Assembly (NCBI GenBank): GCA_001820255.1
Contig: MHPA01000029.1
Location: 1-17,089, forward strand
DNA length: 17,089 nucleotides
Direction: 5' to 3'
Origin: Candidatus Staskawiczbacteria bacterium RIFCSPLOWO2_01_FULL_38_12b
GTDB taxonomy: Bacteria; Patescibacteriota; Minisyncoccia; Minisyncoccales; Staskawiczbacteraceae
Shown here: in pieces, positions 1-5,826 of the stretch
Position numbering within the stretch: the stretch's first letter is position 1
Layout of the letters: the number at the start of each line of letters is the position of its first letter
Position numbers and translations under genes: made by a program
The notes under the pieces: model-generated
The model's input: only the letters and a program-made list of their open reading frames with translations
Told to the model about the DNA's origin: nothing
Database searches by the model: none

Positions 1-1
1 A

Positions 2-541
2 ACTCTCGCTATTATTTTTATTGCGGCTTCTTTTTGCTGGTTTGTTATTTTTTCATACATTTTTATTTTATTTATTTTTGATAAGTTGCTGCCCTTAGTT
101 TTTTTTGGAGCGTTTTACGTTCCAAGCCAGGATGCGCACATTGACACCATGATTAAACTTGCAAAAATCCGCCCGGGCGACAAAGCCGTCGATTTGGGAG
201 CCGGCGACGGAAGGATTGTTATTGCGCTGGCTAAAAAGGGAGTGGAGGCTCATGGATACGAAATAAATCCCATGCTGGTATGGAAAGCTAATCAAGCTAT
301 TGCAAAAGAAGGACTTAAAGGAAAAGCCTTTATGCACCTTGGGAATTTTTGGAATAAGAGTCTTACCGATTTTGATATTATTGTTATGTATGGTATTTCG
401 TTTGCCATGAAGGATTTGGAAGAAAAAATAAAAAAAGAGGCCAAACCCGACATGCGCATTATCTGCAATAAATTTTATTTCCCCACTTGGACACCGACAG
501 AAAAAGAGGAAACAGTTTTTTTGTACAAAAAAACCCTTTAA
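2..541 (+). CDS. Class I SAM-dependent methyltransferase, membrane-anchored, 5'-partial
   Basis: The glycine-rich SAM motif I (AVDLGAGDGRIV) followed by an acidic, Glu-containing strand (HGYEINP) marks a Rossmann-fold class I methyltransferase; the substrate cannot be told. A TTG at 86 could serve as a start, but the frame stays open to the left edge and reads a very hydrophobic stretch (IIFIAASFCWFVIFSYIFIL) before the motif. I therefore treat the gene as starting outside the window with one or two N-terminal membrane helices, as in many small CPR methyltransferases. The catalytic domain seems complete at its C-terminus but is short (about 140 residues). Its 3' end overlaps the terminator of the minus-strand small RNA at 527-647. 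The family call is secure; the missing start is inference. Confidence 0.8.
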   Translation, partial: TLAIIFIAASFCWFVIFSYIFILFIFDKLLPLVFFGAFYVPSQDAHIDTMIKLAKIRPGDKAVDLGAGDGRIVIALAKKGVEAHGYEINPMLVWKANQAIAKEGLKGKAFMHLGNFWNKSLTDFDIIVMYGISFAMKDLEEKIKKEAKPDMRIICNKFYFPTWTPTEKEETVFLYKKTL

Positions 542-574
542 TGTGCGATGACATCACGACACACATTAAAGGGT
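527..574 (-). terminator. Rho-independent terminator of the small RNA
   Basis: A perfect 13-bp stem (574-562 with 545-533), 16-nt loop, then seven T on the minus strand (533-527). It overlaps the last codons of the methyltransferase gene on the other strand. On the plus strand no T-run follows the stem. Confidence 0.75.
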
Positions 575-647
575 CTGAGGTGCCAAGGCCTGCTCCTTGG
601 AAGATTTATCCGTAAAATCCTCTGCCGCAAGGGGAAAAGCACCTCTT
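527..647 (-). ncRNA. Candidate structured small RNA of about 121 nt
   Basis: A complete RNA gene can be read on the minus strand: promoter (654-683), predicted start near 647, structured body and intrinsic terminator. The transcript begins two bases before a 7-bp closing stem, GAGGTGC (645-639) with GCACCTC (582-576). Inside are an 8-bp hairpin GAGGATTT/AAATCTTC with a 7-nt loop, using a G-U pair that only forms on the minus strand, and a CCAAGG/CCTTGG hairpin. A 13-bp terminator stem and seven T follow. No credible ORF with a ribosome site is present. The size resembles 4.5S RNA, but the conserved SRP tetraloop helix is not visible. I cannot assign it to a known family; it could be a regulatory RNA. 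Confidence 0.6.
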
Positions 648-653
648 AGCTAG

Positions 654-683
654 AGTATAACATAAAAGTATTATTATTGTCAA
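654..683 (-). promoter_or_regulatory. Sigma-70-type promoter of the small RNA
   Basis: On the minus strand, TTGACA (683-678) is followed after 18 nt by TATACT (659-654), placing the start near 647, directly at the base of the RNA's closing stem. The hairpin repeat copy at 692-789 lies just upstream of the -35 box. Confidence 0.7.
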
Positions 684-691
684 TAGCTCGG

Positions 692-789
692 CGCTGTTTT
701 GAAAGCGGCGCCAATTCCTCCAAAAGTAACTCTCCCGTTATCAACTCCGGTTACTTTTGCGGGGAAGTGGCACCGCTTTCAAAACAGAG
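692..789. repeat. Long-hairpin repeat element, copy 1
   Basis: The inverted arms at 694-712 and 769-787 pair almost perfectly (outer CTGTTTTG/CAAAACAG, inner AAAGCGG-GCC). They enclose a 56-bp core (713-768) that itself contains an AAAAGTAAC/GTTACTTTT stem. The core is identical at 55 of 56 positions to copy 2 at 2330-2429, in the same orientation, while the outer arms differ between copies. The element covers the region from which a longer, TTG-started MFS frame would be read. Confidence 0.85.
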
Positions 790-803
790 CTATAGCTCTA
801 TCC

Positions 804-2042
804 ATGAAAACCCAGGATCCGCCAAAAAAAGAAGTAAGTAAAAATGTGGTCTATGTCGGCCTGTTAAGTTTTTTTGGGGGAATCAGCCAGGATATTTTTT
901 CCCCCATTTTACCGATTTACTTAACATCGGTTTTAGGTTTTGATAAAGCGGTGGTGGGGATCGCCGAAGGCGTGGTATCGGCAGGGTCTTATCTTTTTAA
1001 AATTTTATCGGGCGTTCTTTCTGATAAATTCAAACGCCAAAAGCCCATCATTTTTTTGGGTTACTTTTTATCAATGATAAGCAGAATATCATTGGTTTTT
1101 TTTACTACCATAGGCGGAGTTGTCGGCTTGCGATTACTGGATGGAGCAGGAAAGGGCATCAAAGACCCTCCAAAAGATGTATTAATCGCAGGTTCATCTA
1201 AAAAAGAACATCGCGGAAAAAGTTTTGGCGTCGCACGGATGCTAGACACCCTAGGGTCAGTCGTGGGACCTTTAATCCTTTTTTGCCTGCTATATATTTT
1301 CAAAGAAAGCCCCTACGTATATCACTATGTATTGCTTTTTTGCGCAGTGCCTTTAATTATCACTCTTTTGCTGGTATTTAGATTAAAAGAACTGCCCGGG
1401 CACAATACTGCGCCCGGCTTCGCCTCAAAAGAAGTGACAAAAGCAATAGTTGGCAAGTTGCCTAAATCTTTTTATATATTTTTAGCCATCATCATTATTT
1501 TTACGTTAGGAAATTCATCCGATGCCTTTTTGATTTTACGGGCAAAAAATGTAGGACTTACCCTATTACAGCTTCCCCTGGTCATTGCATTATTTAATTT
1601 AGTGTATGCGCTGGCGGCAGTGCCATTTGGCTCATTAAGCGACAAAATCGGCAGAATTCCGACCCTATTAATAGGCTGGCTTGCGTTTTCTTTAGTGTAT
1701 TTAGGGTTTGCCCTGACAACCAGCACTCTTTTTATTTGGTTGCTCTACGCTTTCTATGGAATTTATTATGCGACAAACGAAGGGGTTTCACGGGCACTGC
1801 TTGCCGATATCGTACCACCAGATCATCGGGGGCGGGCTTTTGGAATTTACGGTATGGCCGTGGGCATTACTACACTTCCCGCCAGTTTTCTGGCCGGTTT
1901 TTTGTGGGACAAATTCGGCGCACCAGCACCTTTTTACTTTGGAAGTGTTACAGCACTTATCGCACTCATTTGTTTATTTTTCTTTTCTAAAAAAATCCGA
2001 CCCGTAGAGCAAGCATTATCAAGCCTCTTGCAAAAAATGTAA
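804..2042 (+). CDS. MFS transporter (drug-efflux-like)
   Basis: A protein of 412 residues with about 12 hydrophobic helices and the hallmark loop 2-3 (DKFKRQKP) of the Major Facilitator Superfamily, plus a second copy in the C-terminal half (SDKIGRIP). The stretches GLRLLDGAGKGIKDPPKD and LLADIVPPDHRGRAFGIYG are typical of the DHA1-like subgroup often annotated as multidrug exporters; the substrate is unknown. I chose ATG 804 because the alternative TTG at 699 would make the first 35 residues out of the hairpin repeat. No Shine-Dalgarno site precedes 804. The central cytoplasmic loop (codons around 1395-1435) is rich in GCCCGG inverted motifs and may hold a small repeat insertion. The gene and two tRNA-like genes lie between direct copies of the hairpin element. 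Confidence 0.88.
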   Translation: MKTQDPPKKEVSKNVVYVGLLSFFGGISQDIFSPILPIYLTSVLGFDKAVVGIAEGVVSAGSYLFKILSGVLSDKFKRQKPIIFLGYFLSMISRISLVFFTTIGGVVGLRLLDGAGKGIKDPPKDVLIAGSSKKEHRGKSFGVARMLDTLGSVVGPLILFCLLYIFKESPYVYHYVLLFCAVPLIITLLLVFRLKELPGHNTAPGFASKEVTKAIVGKLPKSFYIFLAIIIIFTLGNSSDAFLILRAKNVGLTLLQLPLVIALFNLVYALAAVPFGSLSDKIGRIPTLLIGWLAFSLVYLGFALTTSTLFIWLLYAFYGIYYATNEGVSRALLADIVPPDHRGRAFGIYGMAVGITTLPASFLAGFLWDKFGAPAPFYFGSVTALIALICLFFFSKKIRPVEQALSSLLQKM

Positions 2043-2066
2043 AAAGCGATAGTATGTAAATTACAT

Positions 2067-2148
2067 AGGGTTGTAGTTTAATCAACAAAACACCGGACTT
2101 CGTGCTGGATATTAACCGGAAATGCGGGTCTTAATCCTGCCAACCCTA
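2067..2148 (+). tRNA. Degenerate tRNA-like gene with enlarged anticodon loop
   Basis: A perfect 7-bp acceptor stem (AGGGTTG/CAACCCT), a 4-bp D stem (GTTT/AAAC) and a 5-bp T stem (GCGGG/CCTGC) are present in tRNA order and spacing. The loops are abnormal: the D loop (AATCAACA) lacks the GG pair and the T loop reads TCTTAAT instead of TTCRANY, so both partners of the elbow contact are missing. In the anticodon arm, CCGG pairs only with a CCGG 19 nt away, leaving a loop about 12 nt too long and no readable anticodon. The arm's 5' side resembles Gln-type tRNAs, but identity cannot be assigned. It may be a pseudogene, an intron-bearing tRNA or a tRNA mimic. Confidence 0.5.
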
Positions 2149-2168
2149 TCTTTGCATCTTTAATAAAT

Positions 2169-2281
2169 GGGGCCGTAGCTCAACTGGGAGAGCGCCAAAA
2201 CCCAACCACACCATCCGCCAAAGTTCCAGCCTGGCGGGGCTGAGTTTTGTGAGGTTGTAGGTTCAAATCCTGCCGGCTCCA
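2169..2281 (+). tRNA. tRNA-Ala-like gene with about 37-nt insertion in the anticodon arm
   Basis: The body is a normal tRNA-Ala: acceptor GGGGCCG/CGGCTCC with the G3:U70 identity pair of alanine tRNAs, D arm GCTC/GAGC with GGG in the loop, T arm GTAGG-TTCAAAT-CCTGC, and A73. The anticodon arm is greatly extended: CAAAAC (from about 2196) pairs with GTTTTG across about 42 nt. Within this lies either CAGCC-TGGCGG-GGCTG, which shows T followed by GGC (an Ala anticodon), or the alternative hairpin CCGCCA/TGGCGG. The insert looks like a small palindromic repeat or intron. A strong terminator follows at 2291. Whether a functional tRNA-Ala results is unknown; an intact tRNA-Ala(GGC) is present at 14468. 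Confidence 0.6.
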
Positions 2282-2290
2282 TTTACGCTA

Positions 2291-2320
2291 AGAACCTGAA
2301 ACCTTTCAGGTTCTTTTTTT
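2291..2320 (+). terminator. Rho-independent terminator after the tRNA-like pair
   Basis: The 11-bp stem AGAACCTGAAA (2291-2301) and its complement (2304-2314) is followed by a T-run, starting 9 nt after the tRNA-Ala-like gene. Confidence 0.85.
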
Positions 2321-2329
2321 GGCACCCTG

Positions 2330-2429
2330 GCGCTATTCGCAAAGCGGCGCCAATTCCTCCAAAAGTAACTCTCCCGTTATCAACCCCGGTTACTTTTGCG
2401 GGGAAGTGGCGCCGCTTTGCGAATAGCGC
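2330..2429. repeat. Long-hairpin repeat element, copy 2
   Basis: Perfect 22-bp inverted arms (2330-2351 and 2408-2429) enclose the same 56-bp core as copy 1. The outer part reads GCGCTATTCGC/GCGAATAGCGC, so the bases differing from copy 1 are changed on both arms. The element ends exactly one base before the CIRCE operator of hrcA. Confidence 0.88.
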
Positions 2430-2467
2430 TTAGCACTCTTGACAAGTGATTGCTAGTTTTCTATACT
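2430..2467 (+). promoter_or_regulatory. CIRCE operator overlapping the hrcA promoter
   Basis: TTAGCACTC (2430-2438), a 9-nt spacer and GATTGCTAG (2448-2456) match the CIRCE inverted repeat (left arm perfect, right arm degenerate). Its spacer carries the -35 box TTGACA (2439-2444), and TATACT (2462-2467) follows at 17 nt. HrcA bound here would occlude the promoter, giving the classical autoregulated heat-shock circuit. The expected transcription start is 2474, the A of the hrcA ATG. Confidence 0.88.
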
Positions 2468-2473
2468 CAAGAT

Positions 2474-2983
2474 ATGTTAAGTCAGCGACAGGAATTAATT
2501 TTACATAATTTAATACAAGAATATATTAATAACGCCGAACCGATAAGTTCCGACCTTTTAAAAAAACGGGTTAATTTAGACGTATCGCCGGCGACAATCC
2601 GAAACGATCTGCAAGAATTAACCCAAATGGGTTATGTAATGCAACCGCACACTTCTGCCGGCAGAGTGCCGACAAAAAAGGGATATAAATATTTTGTAGA
2701 AATAACATTTAACCAAGCTGAAATTCCAGATTTTAAAAACGAAATTAACAAAGCTCGCCAACGGATAGAAAAAGAATTACAATTAGCGCAAGAATTGACC
2801 AAATCATTAACCGAAATATCAACCACGTTAAGCTATACTAGAATTGAGGATAAATCCTTCGGCACGGCTCAGGACAGAAATACTATTTTTGAAATGTTAA
2901 AAATCATCGGGCCGTCGCAGGCAAACTACGACAAAAACATTAACCTGATAAACCAGCTGATAAAAGAATTGGAAAGTTTTTAA
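2474..2983 (+). CDS. hrcA: Heat-shock repressor HrcA, short form
   Basis: The protein of 169 residues begins MLSQRQELILHNLIQEYI and carries the winged-helix signature SPATIRNDLQELTQMGYV followed by HTSAGRVPTKKGYKYFV, the DNA-binding half of HrcA. Family members are usually about 340 residues; the GAF-like dimerisation/inducer part is almost absent here, leaving a charged helical tail. The start at 2474 fits the family start and the promoter; a TTG 24 nt upstream would lie inside the operator. Residues read from 2855-2877 (SFGTAQDR) look like a repeat-derived in-frame insertion. HrcA represses through CIRCE and needs GroE chaperonin in model bacteria; neither is testable here. Downstream grpE and dnaK are the expected targets, now separated by inserted DNA. 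Confidence 0.92.
   Translation: MLSQRQELILHNLIQEYINNAEPISSDLLKKRVNLDVSPATIRNDLQELTQMGYVMQPHTSAGRVPTKKGYKYFVEITFNQAEIPDFKNEINKARQRIEKELQLAQELTKSLTEISTTLSYTRIEDKSFGTAQDRNTIFEMLKIIGPSQANYDKNINLINQLIKELESF
2855..2877 (+). repeat. In-frame repeat-like insertion in hrcA
   Basis: The stretch CCTTCGGCACGGCTCAGGAC encodes SFGTAQD, a GC-richer patch in AT-rich surroundings. It resembles dispersed CCTTCG...CTCAGG repeats that insert in frame in many genomes. This rests on recalled patterns; no second copy lies in the window. Confidence 0.4.
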
Positions 2984-3017
2984 AAAAATAGGGCAGGCGT
3001 CTTTTAAACACCTGCCC
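2982..3017 (-). terminator. Rho-independent terminator of the 30-aa micro-gene
   Basis: The minus-strand stem GGGCAGGTGT/ACGCCTGCCC (10 bp with one G-U that would be a C-A mismatch on the plus strand) has a 7-nt loop and is followed by A, then seven T (2988-2982), abutting the end of hrcA. Confidence 0.8.
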
Positions 3018-3025
3018 TTGATGGG

Positions 3026-3118
3026 TCAGCGGAAAAACCTGTTCAGAATTATTTTCTGAACGTCGTGGAGGCACCACAGCCCCACGACCAACGAAACAAA
3101 AACGATCCCGCCAAACAT
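3026..3118 (-). CDS. 30-residue hydrophobic micro-protein
   Basis: A short frame, MFGGIVFVSLVVGLWCLHD..., starts with ATG at 3118 and has AAGGAG six nucleotides upstream (complement of 3125-3130), one of the best ribosome sites in the window. Residues 3-17 can form a single transmembrane helix; the tail (VQKIILNRFFR) is basic and amphipathic, the layout of small membrane-inserted peptides such as type I toxins or regulatory micro-proteins. An intrinsic terminator begins 9 nt after the stop. A perfect-consensus promoter at 3447-3475 points toward it, with a MITE between. No function can be assigned; the RBS-ORF-terminator arrangement is what supports it. Confidence 0.6.
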   Translation of the reverse strand: MFGGIVFVSLVVGLWCLHDVQKIILNRFFR

Positions 3119-3187
3119 AGAAGACTCCTTTTAGAGACCAGAACTGACACAGTTAGACTTCATTTATATCTAAATAAGGCCTAGCTA

Positions 3188-3386
3188 CCTTGAATTACGA
3201 AATGGTTTCTTTGGATTTTCTTCAATTTTTGAGATATAAATGTGATCTGTCCGTGCGCAACACGCAGACAGGTATAATTTTTTATCGTAGCCTACGGCTA
3301 CGATAAAAAATTATAGCAGATTTATAGCCAAAAATTGGAGAAAAGACAAGAAAATTCATTTTAAATGTCCATTTCGTAATTCAAGG
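3188..3386. mobile_element. 199-bp MITE-like element with 18-20-bp perfect inverted ends
   Basis: CCTTGAATTACGAAATGG (3188-3205) is repeated perfectly inverted at 3369-3386, and both ends are flanked by TA (3186-3187, 3387-3388), consistent with the TA target duplication of IS630/mariner transposases. Inside, weaker arm complementarity continues and the centre holds a 20-bp perfect inverted repeat (3273-3292 / 3296-3315). No ORF is present, so it would need a transposase in trans. A related end occurs at 17075-17088. Confidence 0.75.
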
Positions 3387-3446
3387 TAACTGTTTAAGTC
3401 CTGATCACCCGATGGATTGTAAAAGTGCGATTTACCCTATAAGCTA

Positions 3447-3475
3447 ATTATATAATATAAGTAGACTATTGTCAA
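3447..3475 (-). promoter_or_regulatory. Perfect-consensus minus-strand promoter
   Basis: TTGACA (3475-3470), exactly 17 nt, then TATAAT (3452-3447). The transcript would start near 3440, cross the MITE and reach the micro-gene at 3118-3026, ending at its terminator. Confidence 0.75.
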
Positions 3476-3531
3476 TACCTACGCAATACTTAGGCGACTG
3501 ACAATCAACAAAGATTATTATACACAAAACT

Positions 3532-3588
3532 ATGGAAAATGAAATACAAGACAGTGGACTGGAAAAAATCAAAAATATTAAAAATTAA
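3532..3588 (+). CDS. Possible 18-codon ORF upstream of grpE
   Basis: ATG 3532 opens MENEIQDSGLEKIKNIKN and stops 6 nt before grpE. A weak promoter (CTGACA, 15 nt, TATACA) lies just upstream. It could be a leader peptide, a relic of an earlier grpE start, or chance; it has no ribosome site. Confidence 0.25.
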   Translation: MENEIQDSGLEKIKNIKN

Positions 3589-3594
3589 TAATAT

Positions 3595-4089
3595 ATGACC
3601 GAAGAGCAAATAAACGAAGAACCAAAAAGCGAATTAGATGAATGCAAGCAAAAATGCGATGAGTATTTAAATAACTGGAAACGGGAACGGGCCGATTTTA
3701 TCAACTATAAAAATGATGAAATAAAACGGATTGGCATGCTGGCTCAATACACTAAAGAAGAAACTATTTTGAAAATGCTTCCTATATTAGACAGTATTTA
3801 TTTAGCCGAAAAGCAGATGCCTGAAGAACTAGGAAATCATAATTGGGTGGTCGGGTTTTTGCAGACAAAAAAGCAAATAGATGCGTTTTTACAAAAAGAG
3901 GGGATTGGAAAAATCGAAGCCATAGACAAACCATTTGACCCAAACACTATGGAAGCAATTGAGGAGGTAGAAATCCCTTCGACTTCGCTTGAGGCAAGCC
4001 AACCAGGTATCGTAATTGAAGAAGTCCAAAGAGGGTATATGATGGATGATAAAGTATTACGGCCAGCTCGAGTAAAAATATCAAAATAA
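3595..4089 (+). CDS. grpE: GrpE nucleotide-exchange factor
   Basis: The 164-residue protein has a long acidic N-terminal helix (about residues 1-60, the GrpE dimer coiled coil, with NWKRERADFINYKND) and the C-terminal beta-wing that contacts DnaK (GIVIEEVQRGYMMDDKVLRP). GrpE releases ADP from DnaK, resetting its substrate cycle in the cytoplasm. Length is normal for the family. Residues read from 3975-4000 (PSTSLEASQ) interrupt the usual link before QPGIVxEE and look like an inserted repeat peptide. No Shine-Dalgarno precedes ATG 3595. Its natural partner dnaK lies 3.8 kb downstream because of the inserted cassette. Confidence 0.95.
   Translation: MTEEQINEEPKSELDECKQKCDEYLNNWKRERADFINYKNDEIKRIGMLAQYTKEETILKMLPILDSIYLAEKQMPEELGNHNWVVGFLQTKKQIDAFLQKEGIGKIEAIDKPFDPNTMEAIEEVEIPSTSLEASQPGIVIEEVQRGYMMDDKVLRPARVKISK
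3975..4000 (+). repeat. In-frame repeat-like insertion in grpE
   Basis: CCCTTCGACTTCGCTTGAGG encodes PSTSLEA just before the conserved beta-wing. The sequence resembles the CCTTCGACTTCGCTCAGG-type dispersed repeat. It lies where GrpE homologues normally have a short acidic linker; this comparison is from memory. Confidence 0.45.
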
Positions 4090-4101
4090 TAAATTATTTA
4101 T

Positions 4102-4125
4102 GGGCTAATTCGTACGAATTAGCCC
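4102..4125. repeat. 24-bp perfect palindrome between grpE and the cassette
   Basis: GGGCTAATTC-GTAC-GAATTAGCCC is fully self-complementary. It sits 12 nt after grpE and 19 nt before the protease ATG. With no T-run on the plus strand it is a poor terminator; it could be an operator or a processing hairpin separating grpE from the inserted genes. Confidence 0.6.
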
Positions 4126-4144
4126 GTAAGAATAAAATAAAGTT

Positions 4145-5170
4145 ATGGATAAAAAACAACTTATTCAAAAAATAGAAAAATTAAGAAATTCCAAAGTTAT
4201 CACTTATTTAACCAGCGACCGGCCTGGTCCGGTAAATGCCAGAATCGCGGGAGACATTATTCCCATTATCAGCAACCAATTGCGCCAAATCGGCAAAGTG
4301 GAAAATATTGATTTATTCTTGTATAGCACTGGTGGAGATACTTTAGTACCCTGGCGCTTAGTTTCTATGATTAGGGAGTACTGTAATACATTTTCAGTAT
4401 TAATTCCCTACAAAGCAAATAGTGCCGCCACGATGATTTCGCTTGGAGCAGATGAAATTGTCATGACCGATTTGTCAGAGCTTTCACCCATTGACCCGTC
4501 AACCGCCAATGTGTTTAATCCGCAAGACCCACAAAATCCGGCAAATAAAATACCGATATCAGTTGAAGATGTTATGGCCTATTTTGACCTGGCAAAAAAT
4601 AAATTCGGCATTAAAAGCGATGAAGATTTAACTAAAATATTTAATAAATTCGTAGAATCAAATCCGCAAATTCATCCCTTGGCGCTTGGTAATGTAAATA
4701 GAACCCATAATTTAATTAGGCAATTAGCCGAAAGACTTTTAAAGAGTCACAAAGAAAAATTAAGAGAAGAGGAAATTAAAAAAATAGTTGATTATTTTAC
4801 CGAAAAGTTATATTCGCACCAGTATTTTATCGGTAGAAAAGAGGCGAAAGAAGATTTGGGAGTTAAAACGGTAATTGAAGCCGACAAAGAATTAACCCAA
4901 GCTATTAGCGATTTGCACGAAGAATACAAAAAAGAAATGGGACTTGGAATTAATGTTTGGAATCCGGAAATGGAACTGGGAAATAATTTTCAAATTAAAA
5001 AAGATTACAGAATTGCCTGTATTGAAAGTGAAAAACTGGAAAATTACTTTGGGGTTTCTATAGAGTTTAAAAAAGGTCAGATAAACATTACACAACAAAC
5101 TCCACAAGGCCCAATCCAGGTTCCACAAGAACAAGTAATGTGGAAAGTTGTGGGGCAGGGATGGAGATAA
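4145..5170 (+). CDS. SDH-type (ClpP/crotonase-fold) serine protease
   Basis: A 341-residue protein whose first 200 residues match the serine dehydrogenase proteinase family (SDH_sah, SppA/ClpP-like). The oxyanion-loop strand DLFLYSTGGDTLVPWRL (about residues 56-72), the nucleophile elbow PYKANSAATMISLGAD (Ser93 the likely nucleophile) and ELSPIDPS are the family hallmarks. There is no signal peptide or membrane helix, so it is probably cytoplasmic. The C-terminal 140 residues are helical and charged (IGRKEAKEDLG), possibly an oligomerisation or substrate-binding part. It is the first gene of a tight four-gene cassette and starts without a Shine-Dalgarno site. Its role (processing or degrading a partner) is inferred only from the fold and neighbours. 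Confidence 0.8.
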   Translation: MDKKQLIQKIEKLRNSKVITYLTSDRPGPVNARIAGDIIPIISNQLRQIGKVENIDLFLYSTGGDTLVPWRLVSMIREYCNTFSVLIPYKANSAATMISLGADEIVMTDLSELSPIDPSTANVFNPQDPQNPANKIPISVEDVMAYFDLAKNKFGIKSDEDLTKIFNKFVESNPQIHPLALGNVNRTHNLIRQLAERLLKSHKEKLREEEIKKIVDYFTEKLYSHQYFIGRKEAKEDLGVKTVIEADKELTQAISDLHEEYKKEMGLGINVWNPEMELGNNFQIKKDYRIACIESEKLENYFGVSIEFKKGQINITQQTPQGPIQVPQEQVMWKVVGQGWR

Positions 5171-5186
5171 ATTAAAATTTAAAGCT

Positions 5187-5825
5187 ATGAATGAAACTTT
5201 AATTCAAATGCAAATAGTTTGGTTTTTTAAAGATGACTATACTAATAATTTTGAGAAGTTATCTTTAGAAATAAAAAACTTATTAGGAGAACCTAAAATT
5301 TCTCAATACATACCCATTCCATCAGATGCTCCAAGTAATTTACCGAGATTAACCTTAGTATACGATAAATTTAATATTAATATTGCCAAAAATAGAGCAG
5401 ATCTTTTTATTGATAATAATGATACAGAATTAATTAATAAAATTAGTAATACCCTTATTGATAAAAGTCTCATTTTAATTGGAAGAGTTGCAATGGTTAA
5501 AACTATTTTTTTAGATGGCAATATTAATGATCTAAAAAATAATCTTGCCGATGATAAAAAAAGTATTGACTTGAAAGAAATTACTATCCGAATAAACAGA
5601 GAAAAATTAATTAATAACTATAAGTGTAATAATATCGAAATTATAAATACAGGCTTCGTGGAGGATAAAATTACTAAAATTAAAAAACATGGTATTATCG
5701 TAATGCGCGATATAAATACTCTTTCTGAAGAATTAAAATCTTATTCTTTTTCTAAAGAAGGTATCGAAAGTATTTTGAAAGAATTTGATACAGAAAGTAA
5801 AATTTTTATTTTACTAAAGAAATAA
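5187..5825 (+). CDS. Conserved-looking hypothetical protein of the protease-nuclease cassette
   Basis: I do not recognise a family. The 212-residue product starts MNETLIQMQIVWFFKDDYT and is soluble, with alternating predicted strands and helices (for example RLTLVYDKFNINIAKNRADLF and SLILIGRVAMVKTIFL) and no signal peptide. The overall look, with an N-terminal strand-helix-strand part and a long helical tail, is faintly like the TIGR04255-type proteins, but I cannot claim membership. ATG 5187 is preferred over a TTG at 5148 that overlaps the protease gene. It lies 16 nt after the protease gene and one base before the membrane-protein gene, so the three are almost surely co-translated. Composition is very AT-rich, unlike dnaK and dnaJ. 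Confidence 0.7.
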   Translation: MNETLIQMQIVWFFKDDYTNNFEKLSLEIKNLLGEPKISQYIPIPSDAPSNLPRLTLVYDKFNINIAKNRADLFIDNNDTELINKISNTLIDKSLILIGRVAMVKTIFLDGNINDLKNNLADDKKSIDLKEITIRINREKLINNYKCNNIEIINTGFVEDKITKIKKHGIIVMRDINTLSEELKSYSFSKEGIESILKEFDTESKIFILLKK

Positions 5826-5826
5826 T

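Noticed and set aside
527..647. Assignment of the small RNA as 4.5S/SRP RNA
   Set aside because: Size fits, and AAGGAGCAGG is reminiscent of the SRP 3' strand, but the conserved GNRA tetraloop helix and its 5' CAGG partner are not present and the fold is branched.
699..803. N-terminal extension of the MFS protein from a TTG start
   Set aside because: These 35 codons are read from the hairpin repeat (copy 1), not from conserved protein sequence; ATG 804 fits the family better.
5148..5186. TTG start for the second cassette gene overlapping the protease gene
   Set aside because: ATG 5187 gives a clean start 16 nt after the protease stop; the extra residues look like out-of-frame protease sequence.
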